From Cryptomeria japonica (Eukaryota > Streptophyta > Pinopsida > Cupressales > Cupressaceae), in the NCBI RefSeq assembly GCF_030272615.1, contig NC_081408.1:618696476-618756475 (forward strand): 60,000 bases of DNA, written 5' to 3'. The first letter of the stretch is position 1; each line of letters starts with the position of its first letter. Below the pieces are notes generated by a model. The model had not been told where the DNA came from, did no database searches, and saw nothing but the letters and a program-made list of their open reading frames with translations. Both the position numbers and the translations under genes were made by a program. Of this stretch, positions 22,949 to 34,003 are shown in pieces.

Positions 22949-23218
22949 AAATATGAGATAACATACCAAGCAGGGATCATAAAGCTGGATTTTCCATCGA
23001 ACTTAATAGAACAACATACTTTGGGGTAGATGCCAAACCTTTCAGTTGCAAAAACATCATGATAAAACATGGATCTTCTAGTGAAAACCACATAGTGACA
23101 CTTGTTGATCCCAAAAAAGTAAAAAATAAAGAGCGTATCCAAAGGTGAAAACCTCTCCGAGGTGCCTATGGATGAAAGGTTTGACATCCTCCCCTCTACT
23201 ACAAATTAGGAGCGATCG

Positions 23219-24758
23219 ATGATCCTAATCGAAGAAACAAAAGAATTAAATGTGGGGACCCTTGAGACTCCTCACCAAATACATTTGGCATCACTATTAA
23301 CTCCAAAGGAACAGCCAAAATTTATGGAATTCTTCCAGAAGCGTCAAATCAACTTCGCATGGTCTTACACAGACATACCTAGCTTAGATCCTAATTTAGT
23401 CATGCATCACCTAACCATGGTAGAAGGAGCTAAACCTGTTTAACAAAATCTTAGAATGATGCACCCACAGATTGATGTTTTAGTCAAATCAGAACTCAAA
23501 AATCTCTTGGATGTTAGTTTCATCAGACCAATTGATTAGGCAGATTGGATCTCCAACATTGTACCTGTCGGCAAACCTAATGGGGGAATCTGTATCTGTA
23601 CTGAATTTAGAGAACTAAACAAGGCATTCCCTAAAGATGACTTCCCCTTACCAAACATCAATATAATTGTTGATCTCACAATGGGTCATGTAATACTTTC
23701 TCTTAGGGATGGCTTTTTCAGGGTATAACCCGATTAAGATTGCTCCAGGGGATCAACATAAAACTACTTTCACATGTCCATGGGGAACCTACTGTTGTAA
23801 TGTGATGCCATTTGGCCTGAAGAATGCAGGGGCAACCTATCAAAGAGCTATGACTACCATCTTTCATGATATGATGCACACCATAATGGAAGATTATGTC
23901 AATGATTTACAAGATGAATCATTAACAAGAGAGGGTCATCTAGCAATACTGGGTCAAATCTTTGACATATTAGAGCAATATCATGCTCATCTTAATCCAA
24001 AGAAATGTGTCTTTGGAGTAACCTCTAGGAATCTCCTAGGATACATTGTCTCAAGCAATTCATTGAAGTAGATCCGGCGAAAGTAAAAGCAATCATGGAC
24101 ATGCCACCTCCCAAGAACAGCAGTTAGTTAAGGACACTACAAGGGTAGCTACAATCAATTCAGAGATTCATTGCACAATTGGTTGATAAGTGTCATCCCT
24201 TCATGCATTTGTTACACAAGAATATCCTTTTTCAATCAGATACAAAGTGCCAACAAGCATTCCAAATTCTTAAAGACTACCTGATGAATACACCATTGTT
24301 GATCCCACCAAATCCAAGTAGACTTCTATTTTTTTATATATTTAAGCTACAAATACGGCATTAGGAGTATTGTTGGCACAACACAATGTAAAAAGAAAAG
24401 AATGTGTTGTATACTATATCTCTCGCACATTGGTAGGCTATGATCTCAATTACACACCTATTGAGTGAGCTTGCCTAGTCATTATCTTGGCAGCCACCAA
24501 ATTGAGGCACTACATGTTAATGCATAAGGTACAACTCATTGCCAAAATAGATCCACTGAAGTACCTACTCAACAAGACAACATTGATAGATTGTTTGGCC
24601 AAATGGGTTATGATATTGTGTGAATTTGATATAGAGTATGTGGACCACAAGGCTATCAAGGGGCAAGTTATTGTTGATCAATTGGCTGATGCACCCCTTG
24701 TAGGTGACCATCCTCTTGTTTCCAACTTTCTGGATGAAGAGATCTTCATGATCACAGC
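23219..24758 (+). pseudogene. Reverse transcriptase and RNase H, giant gypsy element
   Basis: RT blocks appear in order across frame changes: the finger region NGGICICTEFRELNKA near 23580, FPLPNIN near 23645, FTCPWGTYCCNVMPFGLKNA near 23770 and YVNDL near 23897, where YVDDL is expected, so the second catalytic Asp is lost. LNPKKCVFGV follows near 23995. The connection and first RNase H region runs 24190-24730 (LRHYMLMHKVQL near 24500, IEYVDHKAIKGQ near 24630). Frameshifts near 23700, 24080 and 24470 and several stops make it inactive. The enzyme copies element RNA to DNA in the particle. Confidence 0.85.
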
Positions 24759-25190
24759 TACACAACCTTGGAAGCTATATTTTGATGGCTCATATACTAG
24801 ACATGGCTCGGGGGAAGGTATTCTTTTTATCACACCTCAAGGTGACAACATCCTGAAATTATACAGGCTCACTTTCCCATGCACCAATAATATAGTAGAA
24901 TATGAGGCCTTGATCACAAGGCTCAGATTGGCTATACAATGGCATCTCAAAGAGCTATAGGTATATGGAGATTCTCAGCTAGTCATCTGACAAGTCACTG
25001 ATGAGTACCAAACTAAGGATGATAAGATCATGCCATATAAAAGGATGGTGGACAGTTACAAAGAATCAATTACAACTACCATATTTGAGCAAGTACCCAA
25101 AGATCATAATCGAGCTGCCAACTCAATGGCTACAATTGCATCTCTCCTGGATCTTCCACAAAATTCAACACGTTGCGAGTTCTTGGTAGA
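24759..25190 (+). pseudogene. Second RNase H domain (Tat hallmark)
   Basis: PWKLYFDGSYTRHGSGEGI near 24765, then CTNNIVEYEALITRLRLA near 24880, a stop, and YGDSQLVI-like sequence near 24970. These are the metal-binding Asp, Glu and Asp blocks of the additional RNase H found after the first in Tat-group gypsy elements. Its position directly before integrase fits. The stop at 24958 breaks it. Confidence 0.7.
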
Positions 25191-25418
25191 ACAACTTTGG
25201 ATTCCCACGTATGATATCCCTAAAATTGAAACGATAAGTCACCTTGTCGGTTCTGAATCCCCATGGTATGGTGAATTCTTCACTTACCTCTATGACCACA
25301 TAGTCCCCACCAACCAATCAAATAACAACAAAAAACCTTCAGCTGCCAAACTTCTCGATACACCATCATTGTCGAAACCCTATATAGGCAAAATATTGAT
25401 GGTACTCTCCTTTAATTT

Positions 25419-26519
25419 TTGGAACAAGATGAGATAAAAAAGGCCTTTGAAGAGGTACTTGAAGGAATTTATGGGGATAACTCAAGCGGTCCTTCACTTG
25501 CAAAGAAAATCATGCACGCTGGATATTATTGGCCCACCATGGAAAAAGACTCCTACTATTTTGTCAAAAAATGCAAGAAGTGCCAAGTTCATGGAGACCT
25601 GATATATGCACCAACATAGGAATTGCAACCAATCACAACACCATGGCCCTTTTGTCAATGGGGACTTGACCTTGTGGGTAAAATCCATCCATCTTCATCC
25701 AACAACCATAAATTTATCATTACCACCACAGAATACTTCACAAAGTGGATCGAAGCCGTTACACTTACCCAAGTCACCGACAAGCAGATCACCCCATTCA
25801 TCCTTAATTACAACATCTGTCGGTATGGTGTACCCATGTCCATCATCACAGATAACGGGCTTCCTTTCAAAAATAAGGATGTCTATGAACTCTGTGAGAA
25901 GTTTGACATCCAACACCATTTTTCCACTCCATATTACCCACAAGGCAATGGTCAAGCCGAAGAATCAAACAAGAAGATATTGAGAATCCTCAAAAAGATG
26001 GTCAATGATGTTGGTCATGATTAGCACATTCGCTTAAATCTAGCAATATGGGCGTATCAAACTAGCATTCGAACCCCTACAGGCACAACTCCCTACTCAC
26101 TAGTTTATGGAGTAGAAGCCATCCTACCTATTGAGGTTGAAATACCATATCTATGGGTCTCCTTGTAGAATCTGATAGATGATGAAGCATACCGATTCTC
26201 CCGTCTTCAGGACTTGGAACTGCTTGATGAAAAGTGACAAGCTGCATTCAACCACCTAAAAGCCTATCTACAATTCATGAGAAGAAGCTACAATAATCGG
26301 GTTAAACCTCGTAAATTTGAGGTAGGTGATCTTGTTCTTAGGAAAAATCCTCGTAACCAACCAAATAGAAAACATCAGGGAAAGTTTGAATCCAACTGGC
26401 TAGGTCCATATGGTATCATTGTTGTATTTGGGTCTGGGGCATATCAATTGGCAACTTCAAAAGGAGAACCGCTAGCAGATCCAATCAATAGCATGCACCT
26501 CAAATGGTTTCATACATAA
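25419..26519 (+). pseudogene. Integrase, giant gypsy element
   Basis: Zinc-binding region HAGYYWPTMEKDSYYFVKKC plus KKC near 25510-25585. The core has its first Asp in the WGLDLVG block near 25665, the second in SIITDNGLPFKN near 25850 and the Glu in GNGQAEESNKKIL near 25945. The C-terminal part RKFEVGDLVLRKNP near 26310 is followed by LGPYGIIVVFGSGAYQL, the GPF/Y module, with no chromodomain after it. Ends TAA at 26519. One stop near 25617 and one at 26022 interrupt it. The enzyme inserts the cDNA into chromosomes. Confidence 0.85.
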
Positions 26520-29112
26520 GCTATGCAGAGAATCATGCTCCTCCAATATATCAGAAAATGCCAAAAACATTCAGAAAAATGTCATGAAGAAAATAGAAAA
26601 AAATCAGGAAAATAGTAAATAAAAATCATTCATCCAAACGGTGAAAACCACGGTGGCACCTTGGGTAAGTACGATGGTGAAAACCTGGCAAACAGGTGCC
26701 ACTCATAAAGGTTATGGCTCCATTGTCTTTCAGACTTGATGTGATCACATCCATTCCATCCATTCATCTATTATTTAAACCATAGCTTGTCATTGATCTG
26801 CAATCAGGGTTACTATTTCATGTGTCTTGCATCACACTTTCATGGCAACATCTAACTGGGGGCAACGCTCTTAAAACTACTGATGGAAGTGGATTCTACA
26901 TTACTTGTGATTCATTGAATTCCTCATTCAAAATTGGCTGGAAATAATTCCAAAAATATTTGTAAAAACTCAGAAAAAACCAAAAACATTCAAAAACACT
27001 CACAAAATCCAAAAACATGATAAAAATAAAATAAAATAAAAAATCAATCAAAAACATTGCAACATATATTATTTTTTGTACATACACATTGCAACAAACA
27101 CCAAACAAACATCTTGAGCTACTCAAACGATGATCACTTATCAAATCAACCAACCAATCAAACCATCTACACGCAACTGTCCACACAAGGATGCATCCTT
27201 CTTCACAGATAAAACATGGTAACATTTTCTTTGACAAGAAATTTTTTTTTAAGCTACAAAGTACTTGGTTGGTTTGTTATTTATTTATTCATATCAGGTT
27301 CCTACGCTACTCTGGGATATCCACAAGTGATTAGAGTAGCTAGGATGGCTCCTCATATCTTTCTTCTTTGTTTGCTGTCTGCAGATTGATCTAATGAAGT
27401 TTTGTGACATGTACTAATGGTGTCTGCATGGGAAGTTCACTAAGATACATGATCATATGCAAAATACTATCATGGATCACTATGGCTTACTAACTACAAT
27501 GTATACCTCGACCATTTGCGCATGAACTAGAATGGAGGGTAACTTTTCCTTGTCCATGATGCTTTCTTACAGGTGAAATGCTCAAACTTGGTTCCTACTA
27601 CCTTGGCCAAGAACAATACTACCATGCTCGATGAGGAAAATAAAGCACTATGAATACTCTATGGATCATCATTTCATCTCATCTATTTATAATGCATTTT
27701 GTTGCATCTCACCCATCCATTTGCTTATTCATTGTTCATATCTATTGTTTGGATACAAGAAATTCAGGTTTCTATGAGAAAGCACCTAATATAGTTTGTC
27801 TTAGGTACAAAATCATGACAGAGTTTTCTGATACATCATCTCACATCTGCATTCCACATTTGCAAATTCTCACCAACTTGCATTCATATATCATGAAGGC
27901 ATGGCATTATCATTTAGTTGCATTACATGCATTCAGCTCATTATCATTTACTTGCATTTAAGATTCATTTAGATATTCATTTAAGTGCATTAATTTATTC
28001 ATCACATTAGTGCATTTAAAATATTAAGTGCATTTGTTCTCATTTACTTGCATTTCATCATTTCATTTAGTTGCATTAAGCGCATTTAACTACATTTAAA
28101 TACCTTTCAAATCATTTCATTCAGCTATCTTCATTTAGCTACCTATTAGTCATTAATGTACATGCATTTCGTTGTTAAGGTACATTTTCTTTCATCTAGT
28201 TACATCTCAAACATTAAGTTGCATCTCAATCATACACAAATCGTTCATCATCATTTAGTTGTTTAATTCATTTATCATTTACTTACATTTTATCAAGCAC
28301 ATTCATCTATCCATTTAGTGCATTCCTTTAACCATTAAATATGCATTCATATCATTATCATTGAAGTCTCATTTAGTTCATTTAGTAAGTGCATTTTTAA
28401 CCCATTTAGTTTCATCTAGATTCATTAAAGATGCATTCATTATTCTTTAATTGCACTAAGGTGCAATTATTTATTATCATTTAATGGCCTTCATTTAATC
28501 ATTATAGTACATTTATTCATTAAAGTGCATCCATCTAAGAAAAATGCATTTACGTGCATATATGCATAACATTTGTATAAACATTTGTTCATCCATTTAA
28601 GTGCATTCATCTAGTTGCATGCATAAACATTTACATAAACATTTGATTCACTTAAATTCATCTCAAAAAAATGCACCAAAAACTTATATCATCAACATAA
28701 GCAAGTATTATCTATCACAAATATCAGTTATCTCATCTCATCATTTAGCATACATCATCATTGCATCACATTTATATCATTACAAAAGCATCATCCATCT
28801 TCTACCTACATCCACGTGATTAGCAAAATCATTCATAGTATGCATATATAAATCATATCATCACCATGTACATATAAAAAGCAAATCATCCATAACATGA
28901 ATCTAAGCATAGCTCATAATCATCATCCTGTATAAAAACATACATGTCATCATATATATGCATATTATATCTTCACAAAACATGAGATCTCCTCATATAT
29001 TGCATCAAAAAGAATACATATATCAGAGTACAATGATGTCAAAATAAATTGGCTACCAAGAGCCATCCAAGTCATAGTCTAAAGTAACAATATAACAAGC
29101 ACATAGAAACTC
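26520..29112 (+). other. AT-rich tail of giant gypsy element
   Basis: 2.6 kb between integrase and the antisense ORF with no supported coding sequence. Around 26635-26705 a short GGTGAAAACC repeat with GGCACC/GGTGCC complements could fold. From about 27640 to 28860 the sequence is a degenerate field of CATTTA and CATTTAGTTGCATT-like words, spaced 10-20 bp apart on the plus strand, giving no long open frame. Similar low-complexity tails are usual in very large gypsy elements. Confidence 0.6.
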
Positions 29113-31088
29113 TCAAATAGCACTCTGGCCAGATGTTGCTCCACCACCACTCCCTGCACCCCCACCACCCTCACCATCTCGCCAAGGAGGACCCATAACA
29201 CCACCAGTACTCTGAGCCCTCTGAGACCACTCTGATCTTGCCCGCCGCATCTGGGAATACATTAGTGCTCACTGACTAATTGGCACAACCTTCTCATGTA
29301 ACCCTTGCCAATATCCAATCTCTCCACCTACCCACCACATCTCCCTCAACACCACCTCAATCTGACCCTATGCTTGTGCTCGCTCCAACAATCAAACTCT
29401 ATCCTGCACCTCCCTCAATCTGTCCACCAAATCATCTATCTCTCGCACCACTACCCTCAACTCAACCTCCTGTGCAAAAAGTTGGACATCTCTAGTTGCA
29501 ATCTCTACCTCCCTGTCCTCTAACTAAGTCTACAACCGTATAATCATAAACTCCCACATGTCTCCCTATCCTCCCCCTGTGGCTCCTCCAAATGTTGCTC
29601 CCCCTCCCATCTCCATAAGATCCTCTCCTCCACCTATGGCTCCCTCTTTGATCTCCACAGGCTCCACTCCCCCACCGACATCCCTACCTCCTACTCTAGA
29701 TTCTCCTTGTATCAATGGACTCTGTGATAGTCGTAACAGATGTCCCCGTCTACCTCTCCTCTGTAATCATCCTCCTCCAACACCTCCACCTCCAAATCTC
29801 ATACCCCCAAATCCCCCACCCCCACCACCTCCACCTCCTCCTGCTCCACTTAAACCTCCTCCACCACATCCCTCTCCCCCATCTCCTCCACCACCATAAG
29901 AATCTCCTCCTCCTCCACCCTTGCCTCCTCTCCTCCTCCATCACCATCTCCTGTCATCCTCAAAAGGTGGTATCGAGTCGACAGGATCTGAAGTGCATGG
30001 AATCGGATGTGGGGTACGATACTATGTGTACTCCTTTGTCACTCTTGCATCCACAATCTCAGGCCTCATCTTCCATGGTGTCTCCTCTAAAATCCAGAAC
30101 TCTGCCAGGGCCTAATCATAAGGTAACACTGGTCCTTATTTCCATCTCTCCTGCACTACCCTGTGTACTCCTCGGAACCCCTCAACAACCCCTGCCTCCA
30201 TCCAAACTACCTCATCACTCTCCCTGGCACCTATCTCTCCACCGAGTAGGATGTATGCCCAATCAAAAAATGTGTCATAAATACATATGGTAGCGCCTCT
30301 CCATCATCCTCCCAGGGCTCACACTCAAGGTATGGCCTCCATATGATTGTATCTAAATCATCTAAAGGCCACTGCCAAAACTCCAACTTCTCCAAATGGG
30401 GTTGGCTCATCAACCCTCCATACATATACGCATAGGGTTGATCTATCACCCTAAACCTCAAGCGGACCATCTGTGTGACTGGCAAGTGCTCCCAAACCCA
30501 AACATGCAACAATGTGATCCCTACCCCTAGTGATCTAGCCTCTTAGTACACTACCTCATGCAAGTCTCTGTATAAGTGTGCTAACACACATGAACCCCAT
30601 GCATAGTGGGTCCCCTCAGTCATCATCTTCTCTATCACTTGGCCCCAATCAACAACCAATCCATGTGAACATCAATCCGGGCATAGAAAACCCCTGATAA
30701 TCCCTACTAACACTGATGGTAAAGGCTCATACAGTGCCACTATATCCTCCCATGCTATCGATCCATCCTCAATGTACACATCATCAATGAATATCCTCTG
30801 CATAGATGTTGTCCCCAGGTACCGATCATATGTAACAAGCTCCCCCATAATCGGGACGTACAGAATCCTCCATACATCCTCTAGTGTCACCATCATCTCT
30901 CTCATCGCCAAGTGAAACGTGCATGTCTCACTGTGCCATCACTCTGCCAAGACCGTCAATAGACCGCAATTCGTCTGTATCATGTGTAGGTACATCATGT
31001 CATACAAGCCAGTCGCATAGATGCAATCTATCTCTGGCTCTGGCAATTGCACCCACCCCCGCTCTGTGGCAGGATGCCTCTCCCGCAT
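29113..31088 (-). pseudogene. Antisense plant mobile domain (PMD) protein ORF
   Basis: From the ATG at 31088 the minus strand runs in one frame to 30231 with in-frame stops near 30962, 30672 and 30543. Plant mobile domain landmarks are an ATGLYDMM opening near 31040, then HSETCTFHL and VTLEDVWRILYVPIMGE near 30890, then YAWGSCVLAHLYRDLHEV near 30590 and LLHVWVWEHLP near 30490. A Gly-rich stretch, a coiled-coil-like segment near 29520-29290 and a Gly-rich end to the TGA at 29113 follow in another frame. PMD proteins occur in plants both as host genes and in transposons. Here it is captured antisense to gypsy pol. The Pro-rich plus-strand frames here are its shadow. Confidence 0.75.
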
Positions 31089-31363
31089 CTATAAAACAAG
31101 AAGATCCTCCTACACATATCGACACACATCAGTTTTTTTTCTACAAAATTTCTTAAGTTTCAAACCTAGACTATCAACAGATACTTTGATCAAGTATCTT
31201 TGGGTCTCAACAAGTAATCAATCATGGCAAACCTAGACTACAACAGGCATTTATCACAAATGACCTAGTCTCAATGAGGCTGCTATAATTCATCAAAACA
31301 ACTAATCAATCCATCAACACAAACATCAGGAGATATTTTCTCTAAAAGTGGGGCATTTTTACT

Positions 31364-31636
31364 ACAATCGCACTACTCTGCTGACAATAGCGCTACAACT
31401 TATGCACAATAGTGCTAAAAACAACAAACGCACTAAGACAACTACACCATAGTACTAATACCTAACAACAATGCTACAACATCTACTCAAACGCGCTAAA
31501 ATTGCAACAACGCTAATACTATGACTCAATTGCATTAAACCGACAATCGCACTAAAACTACTATGTAATAGTGCCATTGTGGCACAACGCTACTTTAGGC
31601 AACAAAAACGCTAAAACACAGTTTTAGTGCTATTGT
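31364..31636 (-). repeat. Second TAGCGCNTTTGT array, inverted, 20-bp period
   Basis: On the plus strand the motif reads ACAANNGCGCTA, with copies starting at 31364, 31384, 31406, 31424, 31446, 31465, 31487, 31504, 31526, 31543, 31565, 31581 and 31602, a mean spacing of 19.8 bp. One copy in the other orientation closes the array at 31625. The best copies are ACAATAGCGCTA (31384) and CAAACGCGCTA (31488). It lies about 280 bp upstream of the PMD start, oriented towards it as the first array is oriented towards gag. Confidence 0.85.
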
Positions 31637-31639
31637 CTT

Positions 31640-32150
31640 GCTTGGACTTTGATGCTTGAAAAAACATGACAAAAATGTGTAAAAAGTAAAATTCCAAATT
31701 TGCGTACCGCTGGTCCGTAGTCGTCTGGCCGCTGGAATCGACGGATCCGCTCTAGCTGATGATCTGCTATTGGCACGACCATGATGACTGCTGCTCACTC
31801 CTTCGCAAAAGGTCACTATCAGAGCTTCAAACTACTAGGGAGATAGGTGCAAATGAGCCCATTCTTACCCCTTCCCTTCCATATGTACCCCGCTCACCAC
31901 CGTGGTCCCCATGAACTTCAGAAGCCTCTCATTTCTTTGTTTTCTCCCATTATTTTACCATTATTTCTAAATTCTTATATTCTACCTATCCCCAATTTCT
32001 TTCTCTTTTTTGAGAGATTACTCAATTTTTCAATACATTTCAGCCCATCTCTCGAGGGGGCATACCATCCACTAAATTAACAATTTATGGGGCATATTTC
32101 TTCACATCTATCTTTCTTTCTTTGAAATGATGCGACAAACCACACCATCT
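31640..32150. other. Region between inverted array and polypurine tract
   Basis: About 500 bp. A GC-richer patch with several CGs lies at 31700-31800, unusual for this AT-rich window, then pyrimidine-rich plus-strand sequence. The frame on minus at 31816-31595 has no domain I know. If the PMD ORF has its own promoter, it would be here or in the 3' LTR, but I see no clear TATA box. Confidence 0.4.
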
Positions 32151-32164
32151 CAAAGAGGGGCAAA
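32151..32164 (+). promoter_or_regulatory. Polypurine tract of giant gypsy element
   Basis: CAAAGAGGGGCAAA directly precedes the TG of the 3' LTR, as expected for the plus-strand primer. Confidence 0.85.
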
Positions 32165-33512
32165 TGTAGTCACATAAATTTGTCCACTTAATTAAATAAT
32201 ATTTACTATTTATTTGATTATTTTACCATCAACAATCAGTTAATTAAATTAATATTTAATTGATTTCATCCTCAACCTCTTCTCCTATTAATTAAATAAA
32301 TTATTCAATATATTTAAATTAATTCATTAAGCCACACTCTAAACCAATTAAATGAATAAAGCACATTTATTTAATTTAACCCCCTTTTCTCCTTTAAATA
32401 AATAAATAAAATATTTATTTAAATCCCTAAACTACCCCCCACTTGCATTCTCCTACAAATGCAAGTTGCACCAATTTTAGTTGAAATAATGAATTTTATT
32501 TTAATTAAAATCCTATTTCCTAATTATCCTAATCACCCTCCCTAATTATTGTCACATTCCTAAGCAACTTGGAGTCACTTCTCAAAGCCTCAAAGTCTTT
32601 GAAAAACATTAAAGGCTTTATGGCTCTTACATAACCATTTATGGCTCATACATAACCATTAATGGTTATACTCAACTCACCCACATGGTTAGAGACTTTC
32701 CCTCTGACTCAACCCTCATTTGACTCATGGGTCTCTTCAAGCATTTATTGCTTTGACCATGGTTATCTCCACTAACTCTTGCACAAGAGTTTATCCATTG
32801 GATAAAGGCATTATTCATTGGATAAAGGTTTTATCCATTCAACTCAAGCCTAACCTTACCTCCTAAGGTAACCTTCAAGTCATTTAAAGCATTTAATGCT
32901 TCTTCCCTCTCCTCTTAAGCCATCTCATGTTGACATTTGTCATCTTGGGATTGGGTTTAAAGCCCTCACATGGATCATAAACCCATCAATCCTGACCCTT
33001 GTTGAGATTACTCAATCTCAACCATCCATTGCCCTATTTTTCCTATAATTACAGCCCATTCCTTCTTAATCCAAATCTGGAAACCTTATATGCATCAAAC
33101 CTATACCAAAATTTGAGAGAGCATCTAGGAGTAGTTTTCTTTGTTATTTTGGATAAAATTAAAATAGATTAATTAGGCTTTCTCATATTTATCTTGCATT
33201 TGCATAACTAGTCATTTTTCATAATCTTGAATCTCCATAAGACATCCATAATAGTGCAAAAAGTTGAGGGCTACACTCATGTGGAACTTGGAGAGGAGAG
33301 GAACAAGGGAGGAGTAGCTATGAGCATTTTGGAGAGCATTTGGGAGGGTTTAGAGTCTTTCCTCCATTTTTGTGTGTTTTCTATAATATGTTTGATATCT
33401 CTCTTGATATGCATGCTTAGGATTGTAGTTTCACTTCTATTTCGTTTCTGTTGATACTACTAAAAATAACATTTGAATCTTGTGTTTCTAACATCCTTTT
33501 TGCAGTGCATCA
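32165..33512 (+). repeat. 3' LTR of giant gypsy element
   Basis: 1,348 bp, TGTAGTCAC to TGCATCA, homologous to 13639-15087 with two internal deletions and scattered substitutions. The element is therefore not very recent. The TATA box is altered to TATAATTA. Confidence 0.9.
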
Positions 33513-34003
33513 AAACGTTATAGATGCATGTGAATATATTGAATGATGACCCTTCATTTCTCTAACAACATTCTATCTCTAAAATGCAGGAGATAAGAGC
33601 AATAAGGAAGCAACCATTGGATGCAAGATGAGTGAAAGATTACAAATGATACAAGGCAACCCAATTAGGACTTATCATTCAAGAAATTATGAGTCACCCT
33701 TCTTTATATGTGCATTTATTTTTCCTTGCATCTATAAATTTATAATGTCTTTCTACATTTGTCTTATAAAAAGTTAGTCTCATGGCTTGTGTTAGACATT
33801 GTCCATTTATGTTATCAATATAGATTACTTTTTCTCAAAAATTGTGCACTCTCTCCTATGTTATATGCATCTGGATAATGCAATGTGATAGTGTAATATT
33901 TTGTTCTTTCTTTATGCACATGACTATGATACAACATAATTAAAATGTACCTTACTATTAAAATGAACATAAAAGCTCTACCTGATCGAGCTTATTAGTG
34001 AAA
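33513..34003. other. Unassigned stretch between two gypsy elements
   Basis: About 490 bp with no recognisable coding sequence. It contains CTCTAAAATGCAGGAGATAAG near 33573 and AT-rich sequence up to the end of the protease remnant. It may be old target sequence or the truncated edge of the minus-strand gypsy element. Confidence 0.4.

Larger units (their letters stand above)
13639..33512 (+). mobile_element. Giant Tat-like Ty3/gypsy retrotransposon (19.9 kb)
   Basis: LTRs at 13639-15087 and 32165-33512, PBS at 15090 and polypurine tract at 32151-32164 bound one element. Order on plus is a long leader, gag, protease, RT, RNase H, second RNase H, integrase and a long AT-rich tail. On minus, before the 3' LTR, lies a plant mobile domain ORF. 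A 1.17-kb solo LTR sits in gag, so the element itself is about 18.7 kb. Large size, gypsy domain order, a second RNase H and an antisense extra ORF before the 3' LTR are features of the Tat/Ogre group. The flanks (ATACA and AAACG) do not match, so no target duplication is visible. Confidence 0.85.

Noticed and set aside
26896-27237. Minus-strand Phe/Tyr-rich frame, possible membrane protein
   Set aside because: Composition follows from AT-rich plus-strand AAAAA/CAAAAA runs. No motif, no copy elsewhere.
29280-30293. Plus-strand Pro/Leu-rich frames resembling extensin-like proteins
   Set aside because: They are the antisense of the Gly-rich C-terminus of the minus-strand plant mobile domain ORF, whose conserved motifs decide the strand.
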